64,000 nucleotides of DNA from Glycomyces luteolus (GCF_027622875.1 NZ_JAPZVP010000023.1:1-64000), one strand, 5' to 3'; counted from the first letter of the stretch, positions 27,795-36,697 are shown. Notes: generated from the letters alone by a model not told the origin. Numbers and translations are program-made.

Positions 27795-27997
27795 GGTCGC
27801 CTCCCGGGTGTCGATGTGTAGGGGGCGGGCCCCCGTTGGTACTCACACTCTAGTTGGGAGGTACGTCACTCCGCCACCGTTAAATGCATCGAAAGCAACA
27901 CTGGTAGTCACCGGCGCGTCGGAAATCCGACAAAGCAGACACGCCGGGTTATGCCTCGATCACTGAAAGTGGACGTTTTCTCGGTGAGAATGAGCCT

Positions 27998-28264
27998 GTG
28001 TCCACCGTGAGCGTCGCCGAACTCAAGTCCGCCATCGCCGCCGCCCTCCAGCAGGTGCGCGACGGCCAGGCCGCCATTACCTCCGCCAGCCAGAACATCG
28101 AAGCCGCCCAAGGGAGCCTCACCGCCGTCACCGCAGGGTCGGGCCACGACTCGGTCGCCACCGCCCAGGCCGCGCTCGCGCAGGCGGCCGCCGAACTCGA
28201 GCAGTCCCTGGCCGCCACGTTCGCCGCCGCCGAGCAGGCCGAGGCCTACGCCGCGACCCTCTAG
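27998..28264 (+). CDS. Small helical protein, first gene of the FtsK-like operon
   Basis: The protein has 88 aa from GTG 27998. It consists of two long Ala/Gln/Glu-rich helices (about 5-45 and 53-87) joined by a short turn, TAGSGHDS. Size and helical-hairpin shape recall WXG100 proteins, but the Trp-x-Gly turn is absent, and I do not recognise a family. It lies 19 bases before the next gene and opens an operon with an FtsK/SpoIIIE-type ATPase. Function unknown. Confidence 0.7.
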   Translation: MSTVSVAELKSAIAAALQQVRDGQAAITSASQNIEAAQGSLTAVTAGSGHDSVATAQAALAQAAAELEQSLAATFAAAEQAEAYAATL

Positions 28265-28283
28265 ACCCAAGAACGGAGCCCCT

Positions 28284-29057
28284 GTGGACGTCGCCGCCCT
28301 CGCCGCACGCCTCAAGGCCCTGGCCGCCGACCTCCCGCTGCCCGCCCTCGACACCGCCGACCAGTGCCTCGAAGCCGCCCAAGCGGAACTCAAGGAGGCC
28401 TCGCGCGAGTCGAACGCCGAGATCGGGCTCCGCAAGCTCGGCGCCGCCCGCGAACGGCTCGACTCGGCCCGCGTCCGCCTCACCGAGGCCGCCGCCGCGA
28501 TCGACGACTACCTCGACGGCATCGGCGCCGGTGCCGCCGCGGCCCCGACCGCCGCCGCCCCCAAGGCGAACGCCGTGCAACCGCCGCAGGTCGACCCGCG
28601 CCGGTGGTGGACCGACCGCGTGAACGAGCTCTGCGACCGCACCGGCGCCGCCGACCCGCAGCAGGTGCCGCCCACCCGGCTGTTCAACGAACTGCTCAAA
28701 GCCGCCGGCGACGGCAACGCCGAGGCCTACTGCAAGCGCCTGCGCGACGCCGGACCCCGCACCGGCGTGAAACTGCCCGGCCTGGCCTGGCCGCTCGTGC
28801 GCACCCTCGCCGCCGAGCACTTGGGACGGACCCCGACCGCGCGCGACGTGCCCGGCCTGCGCGACCAATGCGCCGACAAGGTGCGGTCCCTCGTCCCGAA
28901 GGCCGAACCCGACCACATCGGCGCCGCACTCGCCTCGGCCTGCACCCTGGGGCGCAAGGGCACTGACGACGAAAACGACGCCGCCCGGACCGCGGCGATG
29001 GGCCCCGCCCTGGTCGCGGCCCTGCACCGGTTGAGCAAGAGCGAGCGGAGGGCCTGA
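28284..29057 (+). CDS. Unrecognised protein with helical N terminus, second gene of the operon
   Basis: The protein has 257 aa from GTG 28284, with GGAG seven bases upstream. The first 80 residues form Ala/Leu/Glu-rich helices (AALAARLKALAADLPLPAL..), followed by an Ala/Pro linker (about 83-103). A compact domain then begins at PRRWWTDRVNELCDRTGA and runs to the end, with PGLAWPLVRTLAAEHLGR and three cysteines. No signal peptide or membrane segment is visible. Two bases separate its stop from the ATPase start. I do not recognise the family; a partner or adaptor of the ATPase is plausible from context only. Confidence 0.7.
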   Translation: MDVAALAARLKALAADLPLPALDTADQCLEAAQAELKEASRESNAEIGLRKLGAARERLDSARVRLTEAAAAIDDYLDGIGAGAAAAPTAAAPKANAVQPPQVDPRRWWTDRVNELCDRTGAADPQQVPPTRLFNELLKAAGDGNAEAYCKRLRDAGPRTGVKLPGLAWPLVRTLAAEHLGRTPTARDVPGLRDQCADKVRSLVPKAEPDHIGAALASACTLGRKGTDDENDAARTAAMGPALVAALHRLSKSERRA

Positions 29058-29059
29058 GC

Positions 29060-31885
29060 ATGAGCAGTTGGCGGCGACGACTGGTGGCGGCCATGGGCGA
29101 CGAGCTCGGACGCGCCCGCGGCGAGGCCCGATTCCTCGCCGCGCGGACCGCGGCCGAGGCCGAGTCGGAACGGGCCAAGGCCGAGCAGGCGATCGCCGAC
29201 GCGATCCGCAAGCAGGCGCAGCTCAAGGGCATTCACGAGCGGATGCTCGCCACGCTCGAAGCGCGCAAAGCCGCTGCGGTGCAAGCGGGCCACGACACCG
29301 CGCTCGCGGCGGCGTCCGCGGCGGCCCCGGCGGCCGCCGGAGCGGCATGGAGCGCATGGAAGCCCGAATCGGGCCTGGGCCGCGGCGCGGCCCCGATGCT
29401 GCGCATCGGCGACCTCGCGGACTCTGGGGGCCTCCCTCCCTCCCCCTCGCCCACCCACCCCGCCACCACCACCGCCTTGCCGGCTTCCAGCTCGATCGGG
29501 CGCGCTCCGGTCGAGCGTGGTGATGCCTCCGGTGCCTCCGGAAAATTCCGGATTCGTTCCGGTGCAGCGGATGCATCCGCCGGCTGTTCCAGTGTGGCAG
29601 GGGGGTACGACAATTCAGCACCCTCGGTGACCGCGATCTCACTGCCCGCACTCGTGCCGTTGCTCGACCGGGCGCATCTGCGGATCGATTCCGGTGCGGC
29701 CCAAGCGCTTCCCGGGCTGCTGCTGCGGGCCGTCGGGTCGGTGCCGGCCGGGCTCATGCGGCTGCATGTCTACGACCCCGAGCATCTCGGCGGATCGCTC
29801 TCCGCGTTCGCCGGCCTCGGCAAGGCCGGACTGCTCGCCTTCATCGGCCCCTCGGGCCTGCGCGAGACCCTCGACTCGCTCGTCGAGACCGTCCGCCGCG
29901 TCAACGCCGAAGTCCTCGCAGGCGAACACGCCTCGCTCGCCGAACTGGCCGCCGCCACCGGCCGGCGCCCCGAACCCTGGCGGGTCCTCGTGCTCCTCAA
30001 CGCCGACCTCGCCTCCTGGCCCGCACACGACCAGGCACAGCTCGCGCGGCTGCGCCGCACCGGCGTCGCCGCCGGGGTGCACCTCGTCGTCGTCGGCGAC
30101 GACACCGCCGGACCCGCCGACCTGCCCCGCCTCACCGCGAACGCCTACACCGGCCTCCCCGGCGCCGCCATCGAACTCGACGGCCCCCCGCCCCTGAGCA
30201 CCATCACCGCCGCCGCCAAAGCCATCGCCGAGAAGCACAGCGCCGGAAGGGAACCCGCCCGGCTCGTCGACCTCCTCCCACAGCGCCTCTGGGCCGCCTC
30301 CTCCGCCACCGGGCTCTACGCCGCCATCGGCGAGACCGCCGCCGGCGACGTCGCCCGCCTCGCGCTCGGCGACAACCCGCCCCACGCGCTCGTCGGCGGC
30401 CCTTCAGGATCGGGCAAGACCAACCTGCTCTACGCCTGGATCGCGGGCCTCGCATCGAATTACAGCCCCGACGAACTGGAGCTGTACCTGCTCGACTTCA
30501 AAGAGGGCGTCTCCTTCGCGCGCTTCGCCTCCGGCCGCCGCGACCCCTCCTGGCTCCCGCACGTCCGCCTCGTCGGCGTCAACATCAACGACGACCGCGA
30601 ATTCGGCCTCGCCCTCCTGCGCCACCTCAAAGAAGAGCTGCGCCGCCGTGCCGAGGCCGCCAAAGCCCACGAGGCCACCAAACTCGAAGAACTCCGCGCC
30701 GCCGACCCCGAAGGCCGCTGGCCGCGCATCGTGGCCATCGTGGACGAATTCCAGGTGCTGCTCGAAACCCGCGACGCCGTCACCGACGAAGCCGTGCAGC
30801 TCCTCGAGGACCTCGCCCGCCGCGGACGCAGCCAAGGCATCCACCTCGTGCTCGCCTCGCAGGACATCGCCGGGATCGAGGCCCTCTGGGGCCGCCCCAG
30901 CCTCGTCGCCCAGTTCACCATGCGCATCGCCCTCCCCAAGGCCCGCAGGGTCCTCGCCGAGAACAACCACGCCGCCGACACCGTCGCCCGCTTCCACGCC
31001 GTCGTCAACGACGAATCCGGGCACGCCAACGCCAACAGGATCGTCGCCGTCCCCAACGCGGGGCACGCCGACGCCTGGGAACCGCTCCAGAAACGCCTCT
31101 GGGAAGCCCGGCCCATCGGCAACGAACCGCCCGCGCTCTTCGACGGCGACCACGTTCCCGCCCTCACCCAGGCCGCACCCGCGCCCGAGACCGCGCTCCT
31201 CGGCCAGACCATCGACGTCGCCTCCCGCGGCGCCGAACTCGCGCTCCACCGCGCGCCCGGACGCAACCTCGCCATCCTCGGCACCAGAGGCGCCGAAGCC
31301 GCCGACATCCTCGCCGCCGCCGCCCTCACCGCCGCACGCGGCCAGCGCATCGGCGTCGACCTCTGCTGCCTCGAACCCGACGCCGCCCCGTCCGCGCTCG
31401 CGCTCGCCGCCGCCCTCGAAGCCGAAGGCGCCGAAGTCGACTGGCACGACGGGCTCGACGAGGTCTGCAAGGACTGGGACCGCCGCTGCGACGGCACCCT
31501 GCGCCTCAACCTGGTCTACGCCGTGGACGCCGGGTCCGCGCGGTTCGACGCCGCCGGGACGGCCGCCTTGCGCGCCATGCTCATCGACGGCCCCGAACGG
31601 CACCTCCACACGCTCGGGTGGTGGCGGTCGGTGCCGCGGCTGCGCGAGGACCTCGGCGGCTTCTCGGCCCGCTTCGACGCCGTGGACGCCTGGCTCGCCC
31701 TCGACGTGCAGGGGCCCGAGCTCGCCCCGCTCTCGCCCGCCAGCGGCGGTCCCGCCTGGTATCCGCGGGAGCGCCGCGGCCTGTACTTCGACCGCGCCCG
31801 GCATCGGGCGCCGCAGGTCGTCATCCCGTACCGGGCGACGGCGCTGCTGCCGCGGCCCGAAGCCGTCCTCGACCTGCCGCAATGA
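29060..31885 (+). CDS. FtsK/SpoIIIE-type ATPase, core of an uncharacterised operon
   Basis: The protein has 941 aa and no membrane segments. Residues 1-100 are charged coiled coil. An odd Ser/Pro/Gly-rich stretch fills about 121-190. A Rossmann-like segment follows (190-400, with WRVLVLLNADLASWP). The FtsK/SpoIIIE motor has Walker A GGPSGSGKTNLL (446-457), LYLLDFKEGVSFARF (476-489) and Walker B RIVAIVDEFQVLL (Asp562, Glu563), then GRSQGIHLVLASQDI. A second, degenerate ATPase-like domain with no P-loop (NLAILGTRGAEAADIL) occupies the C-terminal third. This differs from DNA-pumping FtsK, which has N-terminal membrane helices and a gamma domain, and from EccC with its three P-loops. The substrate, DNA or protein, is unknown. 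Confidence 0.85.
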   Translation: MSSWRRRLVAAMGDELGRARGEARFLAARTAAEAESERAKAEQAIADAIRKQAQLKGIHERMLATLEARKAAAVQAGHDTALAAASAAAPAAAGAAWSAWKPESGLGRGAAPMLRIGDLADSGGLPPSPSPTHPATTTALPASSSIGRAPVERGDASGASGKFRIRSGAADASAGCSSVAGGYDNSAPSVTAISLPALVPLLDRAHLRIDSGAAQALPGLLLRAVGSVPAGLMRLHVYDPEHLGGSLSAFAGLGKAGLLAFIGPSGLRETLDSLVETVRRVNAEVLAGEHASLAELAAATGRRPEPWRVLVLLNADLASWPAHDQAQLARLRRTGVAAGVHLVVVGDDTAGPADLPRLTANAYTGLPGAAIELDGPPPLSTITAAAKAIAEKHSAGREPARLVDLLPQRLWAASSATGLYAAIGETAAGDVARLALGDNPPHALVGGPSGSGKTNLLYAWIAGLASNYSPDELELYLLDFKEGVSFARFASGRRDPSWLPHVRLVGVNINDDREFGLALLRHLKEELRRRAEAAKAHEATKLEELRAADPEGRWPRIVAIVDEFQVLLETRDAVTDEAVQLLEDLARRGRSQGIHLVLASQDIAGIEALWGRPSLVAQFTMRIALPKARRVLAENNHAADTVARFHAVVNDESGHANANRIVAVPNAGHADAWEPLQKRLWEARPIGNEPPALFDGDHVPALTQAAPAPETALLGQTIDVASRGAELALHRAPGRNLAILGTRGAEAADILAAAALTAARGQRIGVDLCCLEPDAAPSALALAAALEAEGAEVDWHDGLDEVCKDWDRRCDGTLRLNLVYAVDAGSARFDAAGTAALRAMLIDGPERHLHTLGWWRSVPRLREDLGGFSARFDAVDAWLALDVQGPELAPLSPASGGPAWYPRERRGLYFDRARHRAPQVVIPYRATALLPRPEAVLDLPQ

Positions 31886-31895
31886 GGTGCCACCC

Positions 31896-32561
31896 ATGCC
31901 GATCGTCACCGACTACGCCACCGCAGTCGCCGCCTATCTGAAGGAGCGCGCGGAGGCCGGGGCGGAGATCCGCGCGGCCGTCGCCGCGTACCGGGCCGAG
32001 GCGGACCGGCTCGCCGCTGCGGTCGGGTCCGCCCGTGTCGCCCGGGAGGGGGCCGACAGCGCCGCGGCGAGCGCGGCGGCGCTCGTGGCCGAGACCGACA
32101 ACACTGTGGCGGTGCTGTGGCGTTCCCTCGGGGGCTTCGTGGGGCACCGCCGTATCGGGCCGATGCCTTCGGCGGGCGAGCCTGATCCGGATCCCGGTCC
32201 GGAGCGGGTGCGGGCCCGGCTCGAGCGCTCTGAGCGTCTGCTTTCGCTCGCCCGGCAGGGGGAGTTGCCGATCGAGGCGCCGCGGCACACCGAGATCACC
32301 GCGGCCGCGATCGGCCTCGGGCTGGGGGCGCTGGCGGTGTGGGCGGCGCTGGGGATGCTGAGGTCCGGGGGTCTCGCGTTCGCGGAGGGGCTGGCGTCGC
32401 TGATGCTGTTCGTCGGTATCGGGGCCGGGCCGATCGTGCTGGGGGCGTGGCTGTCCTGGCAGTACCGGGTGCGGCCGCGGCCGGGGCAGACGCTGGTGTG
32501 CGTCGGGGCGGCGATCGTCGGGGTGTGCGTGCTGGCGGGCTTGTTCATGAGGGGGCTCTAG
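31896..32561 (+). CDS. Coiled-coil membrane protein, last gene of the FtsK-like operon
   Basis: The protein has 221 aa. A helical, Ala/Arg/Glu-rich first part (about 5-70) and a linker are followed by two or three C-terminal membrane helices (about 133-150, 155-176, 190-217). There is no signal peptide, so the coiled coil is probably cytosolic and could tether the ATPase to the membrane (inference). Its start is 11 bases after the ATPase stop. Family not recognised. Confidence 0.7.
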   Translation: MPIVTDYATAVAAYLKERAEAGAEIRAAVAAYRAEADRLAAAVGSARVAREGADSAAASAAALVAETDNTVAVLWRSLGGFVGHRRIGPMPSAGEPDPDPGPERVRARLERSERLLSLARQGELPIEAPRHTEITAAAIGLGLGALAVWAALGMLRSGGLAFAEGLASLMLFVGIGAGPIVLGAWLSWQYRVRPRPGQTLVCVGAAIVGVCVLAGLFMRGL

Positions 32562-32621
32562 AGGGCGGTTGACGTCATGGGGTACACCTGATGCGTCAAC
32601 GAAACGTGAGGAGTCCCGTCA

Positions 32622-33176
32622 ATGGCCGCCATCGACGACACCGGCTCGTGGCATTACGGCCCCCTGCCGTCCACTGACGACGCCCCCGCCTGGATCTACG
32701 GGATCGTCCCGGACGGCTGGATCGCCGGGATGCCCGATGTGACGGTGGACCGCGACGAGATGATCATCATCTGTCCGCTGCCGACCCCGGACCACCCGGC
32801 CGACGCGACGGAGTCGGACCGGGCGGCGACGGAGGAGGGCCGGATCTCGCGGTTCCGGGAGGCGACGCGGGACATGCGCGTGCAGATCGCGCAGCAGCTG
32901 CAGTACCGGTACCACCGGCAGTCCTCGTGGGGTGCGCGCTGCGGTTCCACGACGATGGTGTTCACGCATCAGTCCCTGCCGGTGACGACGCGGTTGCGGC
33001 AGCCGGAGCGGCTGGTGCTGGACACGCTGGTGGGTTCGGGTGTGGCCGCTTCGCGCTCGGATGCGCTCGCTTGGTGCGTGCGCCTGGTCGAGCAGCACGC
33101 GGAGGACTGGCTCAAGGAGCTGCGCGAGGCGATGGTGAGCGTCGACGAGCTGCGGCGCCGGGGGCCTTCGGTGTAG
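32622..33176 (+). CDS. Conserved hypothetical protein with a possible ribbon-helix-helix-like end
   Basis: The protein has 184 aa, with ATG at 32622 preceded by GAGGAG. The N-terminal half is acidic with Trp/Pro-rich segments (DDAPAWIYGIVPDGWIAGMP). The C-terminal part (about 125-180) reads RQPERLVLDTLVGSGVAASR, SDALAWCVRLVEQHAEDWL, a pattern like predicted ribbon-helix-helix or antitoxin-like segments. It lies 60 bases after the FtsK-like operon on the same strand and has its own terminator, so it may be a fifth member or an independent unit. No function assigned. Confidence 0.65.
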   Translation: MAAIDDTGSWHYGPLPSTDDAPAWIYGIVPDGWIAGMPDVTVDRDEMIIICPLPTPDHPADATESDRAATEEGRISRFREATRDMRVQIAQQLQYRYHRQSSWGARCGSTTMVFTHQSLPVTTRLRQPERLVLDTLVGSGVAASRSDALAWCVRLVEQHAEDWLKELREAMVSVDELRRRGPSV

Positions 33177-33195
33177 CGCGAAGGGCGTGTGGAGA

Positions 33196-33225
33196 GGGCG
33201 GGAGCGCGTGCGTTCCCGCCCTTTT
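33196..33225 (+). terminator. Terminator with U-run
   Basis: A 12-bp stem with one G-T pair (GGGCGGGAGCGC/GCGTTCCCGCCC) and a 2-base apex is followed by TTTT, 20 bases after the preceding stop. Confidence 0.8.
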
Positions 33226-33232
33226 CGCGTGC

Positions 33233-33349
33233 TCAGTTCAGCAGCAGGTAGGCCAGGACGATCGCCATGATGATGAGGATCGCGACCACGAAGCCGATCG
33301 TCGCGCCTCTGGCGCGGTTCGGCTGCGGTTCCGGTTCTCGGTGCGCCAT
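33233..33349 (-). CDS. Single-helix membrane microprotein, 38 aa
   Basis: ATG at 33349 with GGAG seven bases upstream gives a 38-residue protein. A polar, Arg/Pro-rich head (MAHREPEPQPNRARG) is followed by one membrane helix (about 16-37; IGFVVAILIIMAIVLAYLLL) and a final Asn. The layout matches small actinobacterial membrane peptides of unknown role. It is convergent with the preceding gene and overlaps nothing. Confidence 0.65.
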   Translation of the reverse strand: MAHREPEPQPNRARGATIGFVVAILIIMAIVLAYLLLN

Positions 33350-33817
33350 GGGCCTCTCCAACGCTTCGACACTCGGATGCGGCTGTGCAGACCTGCATCT
33401 TCACCCAAGACGCGTCGTGATGCGGGGATTCAGGTCAAAAGGCGATGACTCGCGCTCGAAACGTGCTCGCGACGGCGCGCTAACGCGCTCGTTCCATGAT
33501 CGAAACCGATCGCATTAGTTGCGAGGGTTGGTCGAATTCAGTCCCGTATGCGCGTTACTGCTTGCTCACGCAGAAAGTGCGAGTAGTTATGCTCGTTTCG
33601 AGCTTGAATGCGCACGAGGCCGGGTTGCGGCTACGGAGTTCCTGTTCAGGACCGGACCAATCGCGCACGACTGCCTGCGCGTGCCCGGGTATTCCCGTAG
33701 CGTCCGAATGACCGGTCCCGGCCGGGGCGACCAGCCCCGGCCCATCGGCACGGGCCGCCGCGAGCCGCCACCAGCGGACAGCGCGCCGTGCAAGAGAACA
33801 GCACCGAAGGAGCCACC
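33350..33817. other. Long intergenic region upstream of pckG
   Basis: No gene is visible in 468 bases, and GC content is lower than average between about 33430 and 33660. It contains a 10-bp inverted repeat with widely spaced arms, GCTCGAAACG at 33454-33463 and CGTTTCGAGC at 33594-33603. The pckG promoter must lie here, but I cannot place it. Confidence 0.45.
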
Positions 33818-35671
33818 GTGAGCATCGAAGTCTCCACCGCCAGTGTCGTTGACACCAGCACCGCCTCGATCGGACTCACCGATCCCCCCACCCGCCACCA
33901 CAGGCTGCTCGCCTGGGTCGGCGAGGTGGCCGAGCTGACCGACCCCGACCAGATCGTGTGGTGCGACGGCAGCCGCGCCGAATGGGAGCGCCTGACCGCC
34001 GAGCTCGTCGCGTTCGGGACTCTGGAGCCCGTGCCCGCGAAGCCCGACTCGTTCCTGGCGCGCACCGATCCCGACGACGTCGCCCGCGTCGAGGACCGCA
34101 CCTTCATCTGCTCGAACGACCCCGAGGACGCCGGGCCCACCAACAACTGGACCGCGCCCGACTACATGCGCGAGACCATGACCGGCCTCTACCGCGGCTC
34201 GATGCGCGGGCGCACCATGTACGTCGTCCCGTTCTGCATGGGCCCGATCGACGCCGAGGACCCGAAGTTCGGGGTCGAGATCACCGATTCCGCGTACGTG
34301 GCGGTCTCCATGAGCATCATGGCCCGCATGGGCACGCCGGTGCTCGACGCGATGGGCCGCGACGCCGACTTCGTCAAGTGCCTCCACTCCGTCGGCGCGC
34401 CCCTCGAACCCGGACAGGCCGACGTGCCCTGGCCGTGCAGCAAGACGAAGTACATCTCGCACTTCCCCGAAGACCGCGAGATCTGGTCCTTCGGCTCCGG
34501 CTACGGCGGCAACTCGCTGCTCGGCAAGAAGTGCCTCTCGCTGCGCATCGGCTCGGTGCTCGGCCGCGACGAGGGCTGGCTCGCCGAGCACATGCTCATC
34601 CTGCGCCTGACCAGCCCTGAAGGGAAGGTCTACCACGTGACCGGCGCGTTCCCCTCCGCGTGCGGCAAGACCAACCTCGCCATGCTCGAGCCCACGATCC
34701 CGGGCTGGAAGGTCGAGACCCTCGGCGACGACATCGCCTGGCTCCGCTTCGGCGAGGACGGCCGCCTCTGGGCCACCAACCCCGAGTACGGCTTCTTCGG
34801 CGTCGCCCCCGGCACCGACTACAAGACCAACCCGAACGCCATGCGCACCATCGAGAAGGGCCACACGCTCTTCACGAACGTCGCGCTCACCGACGACGGC
34901 GACGTGTGGTGGGAGGGCATGGGGGAGGCCCCCGACCACCTGATCGACTGGAAGGGCCGCGACTGGACGCCCCGCTCCGAGGAGCCGTCCAGCCACCCGA
35001 ACAGCCGCTTCTGCACGCCGATCAAGCAGTGCCCGATCCTCGCCGAGCAGTACGACGACCCGCGCGGCGTCCCGATCGACGCGATCCTCTTCGGCGGCCG
35101 CCGCGCCACCACGATCCCGCTCGCCACGCAGGCCCGCGACTGGGCCCACGGCGTCTACATGGGCTCGACCATGTCCTCGGAGACCACCGCCGCCGCCACC
35201 GGCCAGGTCGGCGTGGTCCGCCGCGACCCGATGGGCATGCTGCCGTTCATGGGCTACAACGCCGCCGACTACTTCGGCCACTGGCTCGAGATCGGCAAGG
35301 CCGCCACCGACGAGGAGCTCCTGCCCGAGGTCTTCTACGTGAACTGGTTCCGCCGCTCCGAAGACGGCCGCTTCCTGTGGCCCGGCTTCGGCGAGAACTC
35401 CCGCGTCCTCAAATGGGTCGTCGAGCGCCTCGAAGGGCGCGCCGAGGCCGTCGAGACCGCGATCGGGTACTGCCCGACCCCGAAGGCGCTCGACGTGGAC
35501 GGGCTCGACATGAGCGAGGCCGACCTCAAGGCCGCCCTCGAGGTGGACCGGGACGAATGGGCCGCGGAGATCCCGCTGGTCGAAAGCTGGTTCGCGCGGT
35601 TCGGCGACCGGCTCCCGACCGTGCTCTGGAGCGAACTCGACGCGCTCAAGCAGCGCCTCGACCTGCAGTAA
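33818..35671 (+). CDS. pckG: Phosphoenolpyruvate carboxykinase (GTP)
   Basis: The protein is 617 aa from GTG 33818, preceded by AAGGAG; another GTG at 33788 lacks such a site. It converts oxaloacetate and GTP to PEP and CO2 at the start of gluconeogenesis. The length is that of GTP-type enzymes, and the signatures are clear: [12 protein letters not shown] with the reactive Cys282 in the P-loop, [10 protein letters not shown] (kinase 2, metal binding), [12 protein letters not shown] and the C-terminal [15 protein letters not shown]. Single-gene unit ending in a strong hairpin. Confidence 0.97.
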   Translation: MSIEVSTASVVDTSTASIGLTDPPTRHHRLLAWVGEVAELTDPDQIVWCDGSRAEWERLTAELVAFGTLEPVPAKPDSFLARTDPDDVARVEDRTFICSNDPEDAGPTNNWTAPDYMRETMTGLYRGSMRGRTMYVVPFCMGPIDAEDPKFGVEITDSAYVAVSMSIMARMGTPVLDAMGRDADFVKCLHSVGAPLEPGQADVPWPCSKTKYISHFPEDREIWSFGSGYGGNSLLGKKCLSLRIGSVLGRDEGWLAEHMLILRLTSPEGKVYHVTGAFPSACGKTNLAMLEPTIPGWKVETLGDDIAWLRFGEDGRLWATNPEYGFFGVAPGTDYKTNPNAMRTIEKGHTLFTNVALTDDGDVWWEGMGEAPDHLIDWKGRDWTPRSEEPSSHPNSRFCTPIKQCPILAEQYDDPRGVPIDAILFGGRRATTIPLATQARDWAHGVYMGSTMSSETTAAATGQVGVVRRDPMGMLPFMGYNAADYFGHWLEIGKAATDEELLPEVFYVNWFRRSEDGRFLWPGFGENSRVLKWVVERLEGRAEAVETAIGYCPTPKALDVDGLDMSEADLKAALEVDRDEWAAEIPLVESWFARFGDRLPTVLWSELDALKQRLDLQ

Positions 35672-35679
35672 GCCGACTT

Positions 35680-35715
35680 CCACCGCCCGCGCGCCTCCCA
35701 GCGCGCGGGCGGTGG
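35680..35715 (+). terminator. pckG terminator
   Basis: A perfect 15-bp stem (CCACCGCCCGCGCGC and its complement) with a 6-base loop begins nine bases after the stop. Confidence 0.85.
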
Positions 35716-35770
35716 CGCGTCCGCCGCGGTCTACCACCAGTGGCGCGTATGAGCGGTGATTCCCCGGCCG

Positions 35771-35837
35771 CACGGTGACGCTCGCGAGCCGTGGATTCGG
35801 TCCCCACGGTGAAGCTTGCGAGCCGTGAATTTGGCAC
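35771..35837 (+). repeat. Two tandem 33-base repeats upstream of the prenyl transferase
   Basis: Copies at 35771-35803 and 35805-35837 (period 34) share CACGGTGA.GCT.GCGAGCC and continue GTG.ATT.GG, with only a few differences. Each copy contains a CACGG..CCGTG inverted repeat. They end just before the -10 box of the next gene, so they may be operator sites. Confidence 0.7.
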
Positions 35838-35841
35838 AGCC

Positions 35842-35847
35842 TACAAT
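35842..35847 (+). promoter_or_regulatory. -10 box of a leaderless prenyl transferase transcript
   Basis: TACAAT lies eight bases before the GTG at 35856. Transcription would therefore begin at or within a base or two of the start codon, and no ribosome site is present. This fits the leaderless mRNAs common in actinobacteria. The -35 is unclear. Confidence 0.6.
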
Positions 35848-35855
35848 TGCCGGTT

Positions 35856-36623
35856 GTGGCGATCTCGAACCTGCTTTACCGGATCTACGAGCGTCGGCTC
35901 GCGCGCGAGCTGACCGGCCAGCCGCTGCCCCGGCACATCGGCGTCATGGTCGACGGCAACCGTCGCTGGGCCCGCGACATGGGCCTGACCGACCCCAACG
36001 ACGGCCACCGCGCCGGCGCGAAGCACATCGAGCGCTTCCTCGGCTGGTGCGACGAACTGGGCGTCGAGCACGTCACGATCTGGCTCCTCTCCACCGAGAA
36101 CCTCTCCCGCCCGAAAGAGCAGCTCGACCCGCTCCTCGACATCATCGACGAACTCGCCGGAGAACTCGCCGAGGACGGCCAGCCGTGGCAGCTCCGCATG
36201 GTCGGCGCCCTCGACCTCCTCCCCGAAGAGCACCAGGCCGCGCTGAAAAGCGCCCAGCAGCGCACCGCCGACAAGCGGGGCATGCAGGTCAACCTCGCCG
36301 TCTGCTACGGCGGCCAGCGCGAGATCGCCGACGCCGTGCGCTCCTTCATCCTCGAGCAGGCCGCGACCGGAGCGAGCCTGGAGGAGGTCGCCGAGTCCAT
36401 CGACGCCGACTCGATCGCCCGCCACCTCTACATGACCGGCCAGCCCGACCCCGACCTCGTGATCCGCACCAGCGGCGAGCAGCGGATCTCGGGGTTCCTG
36501 CTGTGGCAGTCGGCGTACTCGGAGTTCTACTTCTGCGATTCGAACTGGCCGGACTTCCGCCGGGTCGACTTCCTGCGCGCGGTGCGGTCCTTCGCCATCC
36601 GCGACCGCCGCTACGGCAAGTGA
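35856..36623 (+). CDS. Short-chain cis-prenyl transferase (Z-farnesyl diphosphate synthase-like)
   Basis: The protein is about 255 aa from GTG 35856; TTG at 35847 is the alternative. It shows the cis-prenyltransferase signatures VMVDGNRRWAR (catalytic Asp), LLSTENLSRP, VAVCYGGQREI-like AVCYGGQREIADAVRSF and RTSGEQRISGFLLWQSAYSE. The C-terminal LRAVRSFAIRDRRYGK and the N-terminal LLYRIYERRL resemble mycobacterial Rv1086, which makes omega,E,Z-farnesyl diphosphate, a precursor of decaprenyl phosphate, rather than the long-chain UppS. Chain length cannot be read with certainty. It acts at the inner membrane face in lipid-carrier synthesis. Confidence 0.9.
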   Translation: MAISNLLYRIYERRLARELTGQPLPRHIGVMVDGNRRWARDMGLTDPNDGHRAGAKHIERFLGWCDELGVEHVTIWLLSTENLSRPKEQLDPLLDIIDELAGELAEDGQPWQLRMVGALDLLPEEHQAALKSAQQRTADKRGMQVNLAVCYGGQREIADAVRSFILEQAATGASLEEVAESIDADSIARHLYMTGQPDPDLVIRTSGEQRISGFLLWQSAYSEFYFCDSNWPDFRRVDFLRAVRSFAIRDRRYGK

Positions 36624-36678
36624 CGGCGTTCTCGCCGAAGATTTCCTGACGCGCGCTGCGTCATTCGGGCCGGGTCCT

Positions 36679-36697
36679 TCGTGTGGAGAGTGCGATC
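36679..36697 (+). promoter_or_regulatory. Shared motif upstream of sigma cassette 1
   Basis: TCGTGTGGAGAGTGCGATC starts 58 bases before the cassette 1 start codon. The same pattern (TCGTGT, seven bases, GCG) occurs at 38251 and 40155 at nearly the same distance from the other two sigma genes, and it is a good candidate for the ECF -10 region. Confidence 0.6.

Noticed and set aside
27998-28264. Calling the 88-aa protein a WXG100 (Esx) substrate
   Set aside because: It has the size and helical-hairpin form but lacks the Trp-x-Gly turn and the C-terminal YxxxD/E export motif.
32569-32599. TTGACG..CGTCAA arms upstream of the gene at 32622, considered as promoter and operator
   Set aside because: No -10 stands at a proper distance from TTGACG, and six-base arms alone are not convincing.
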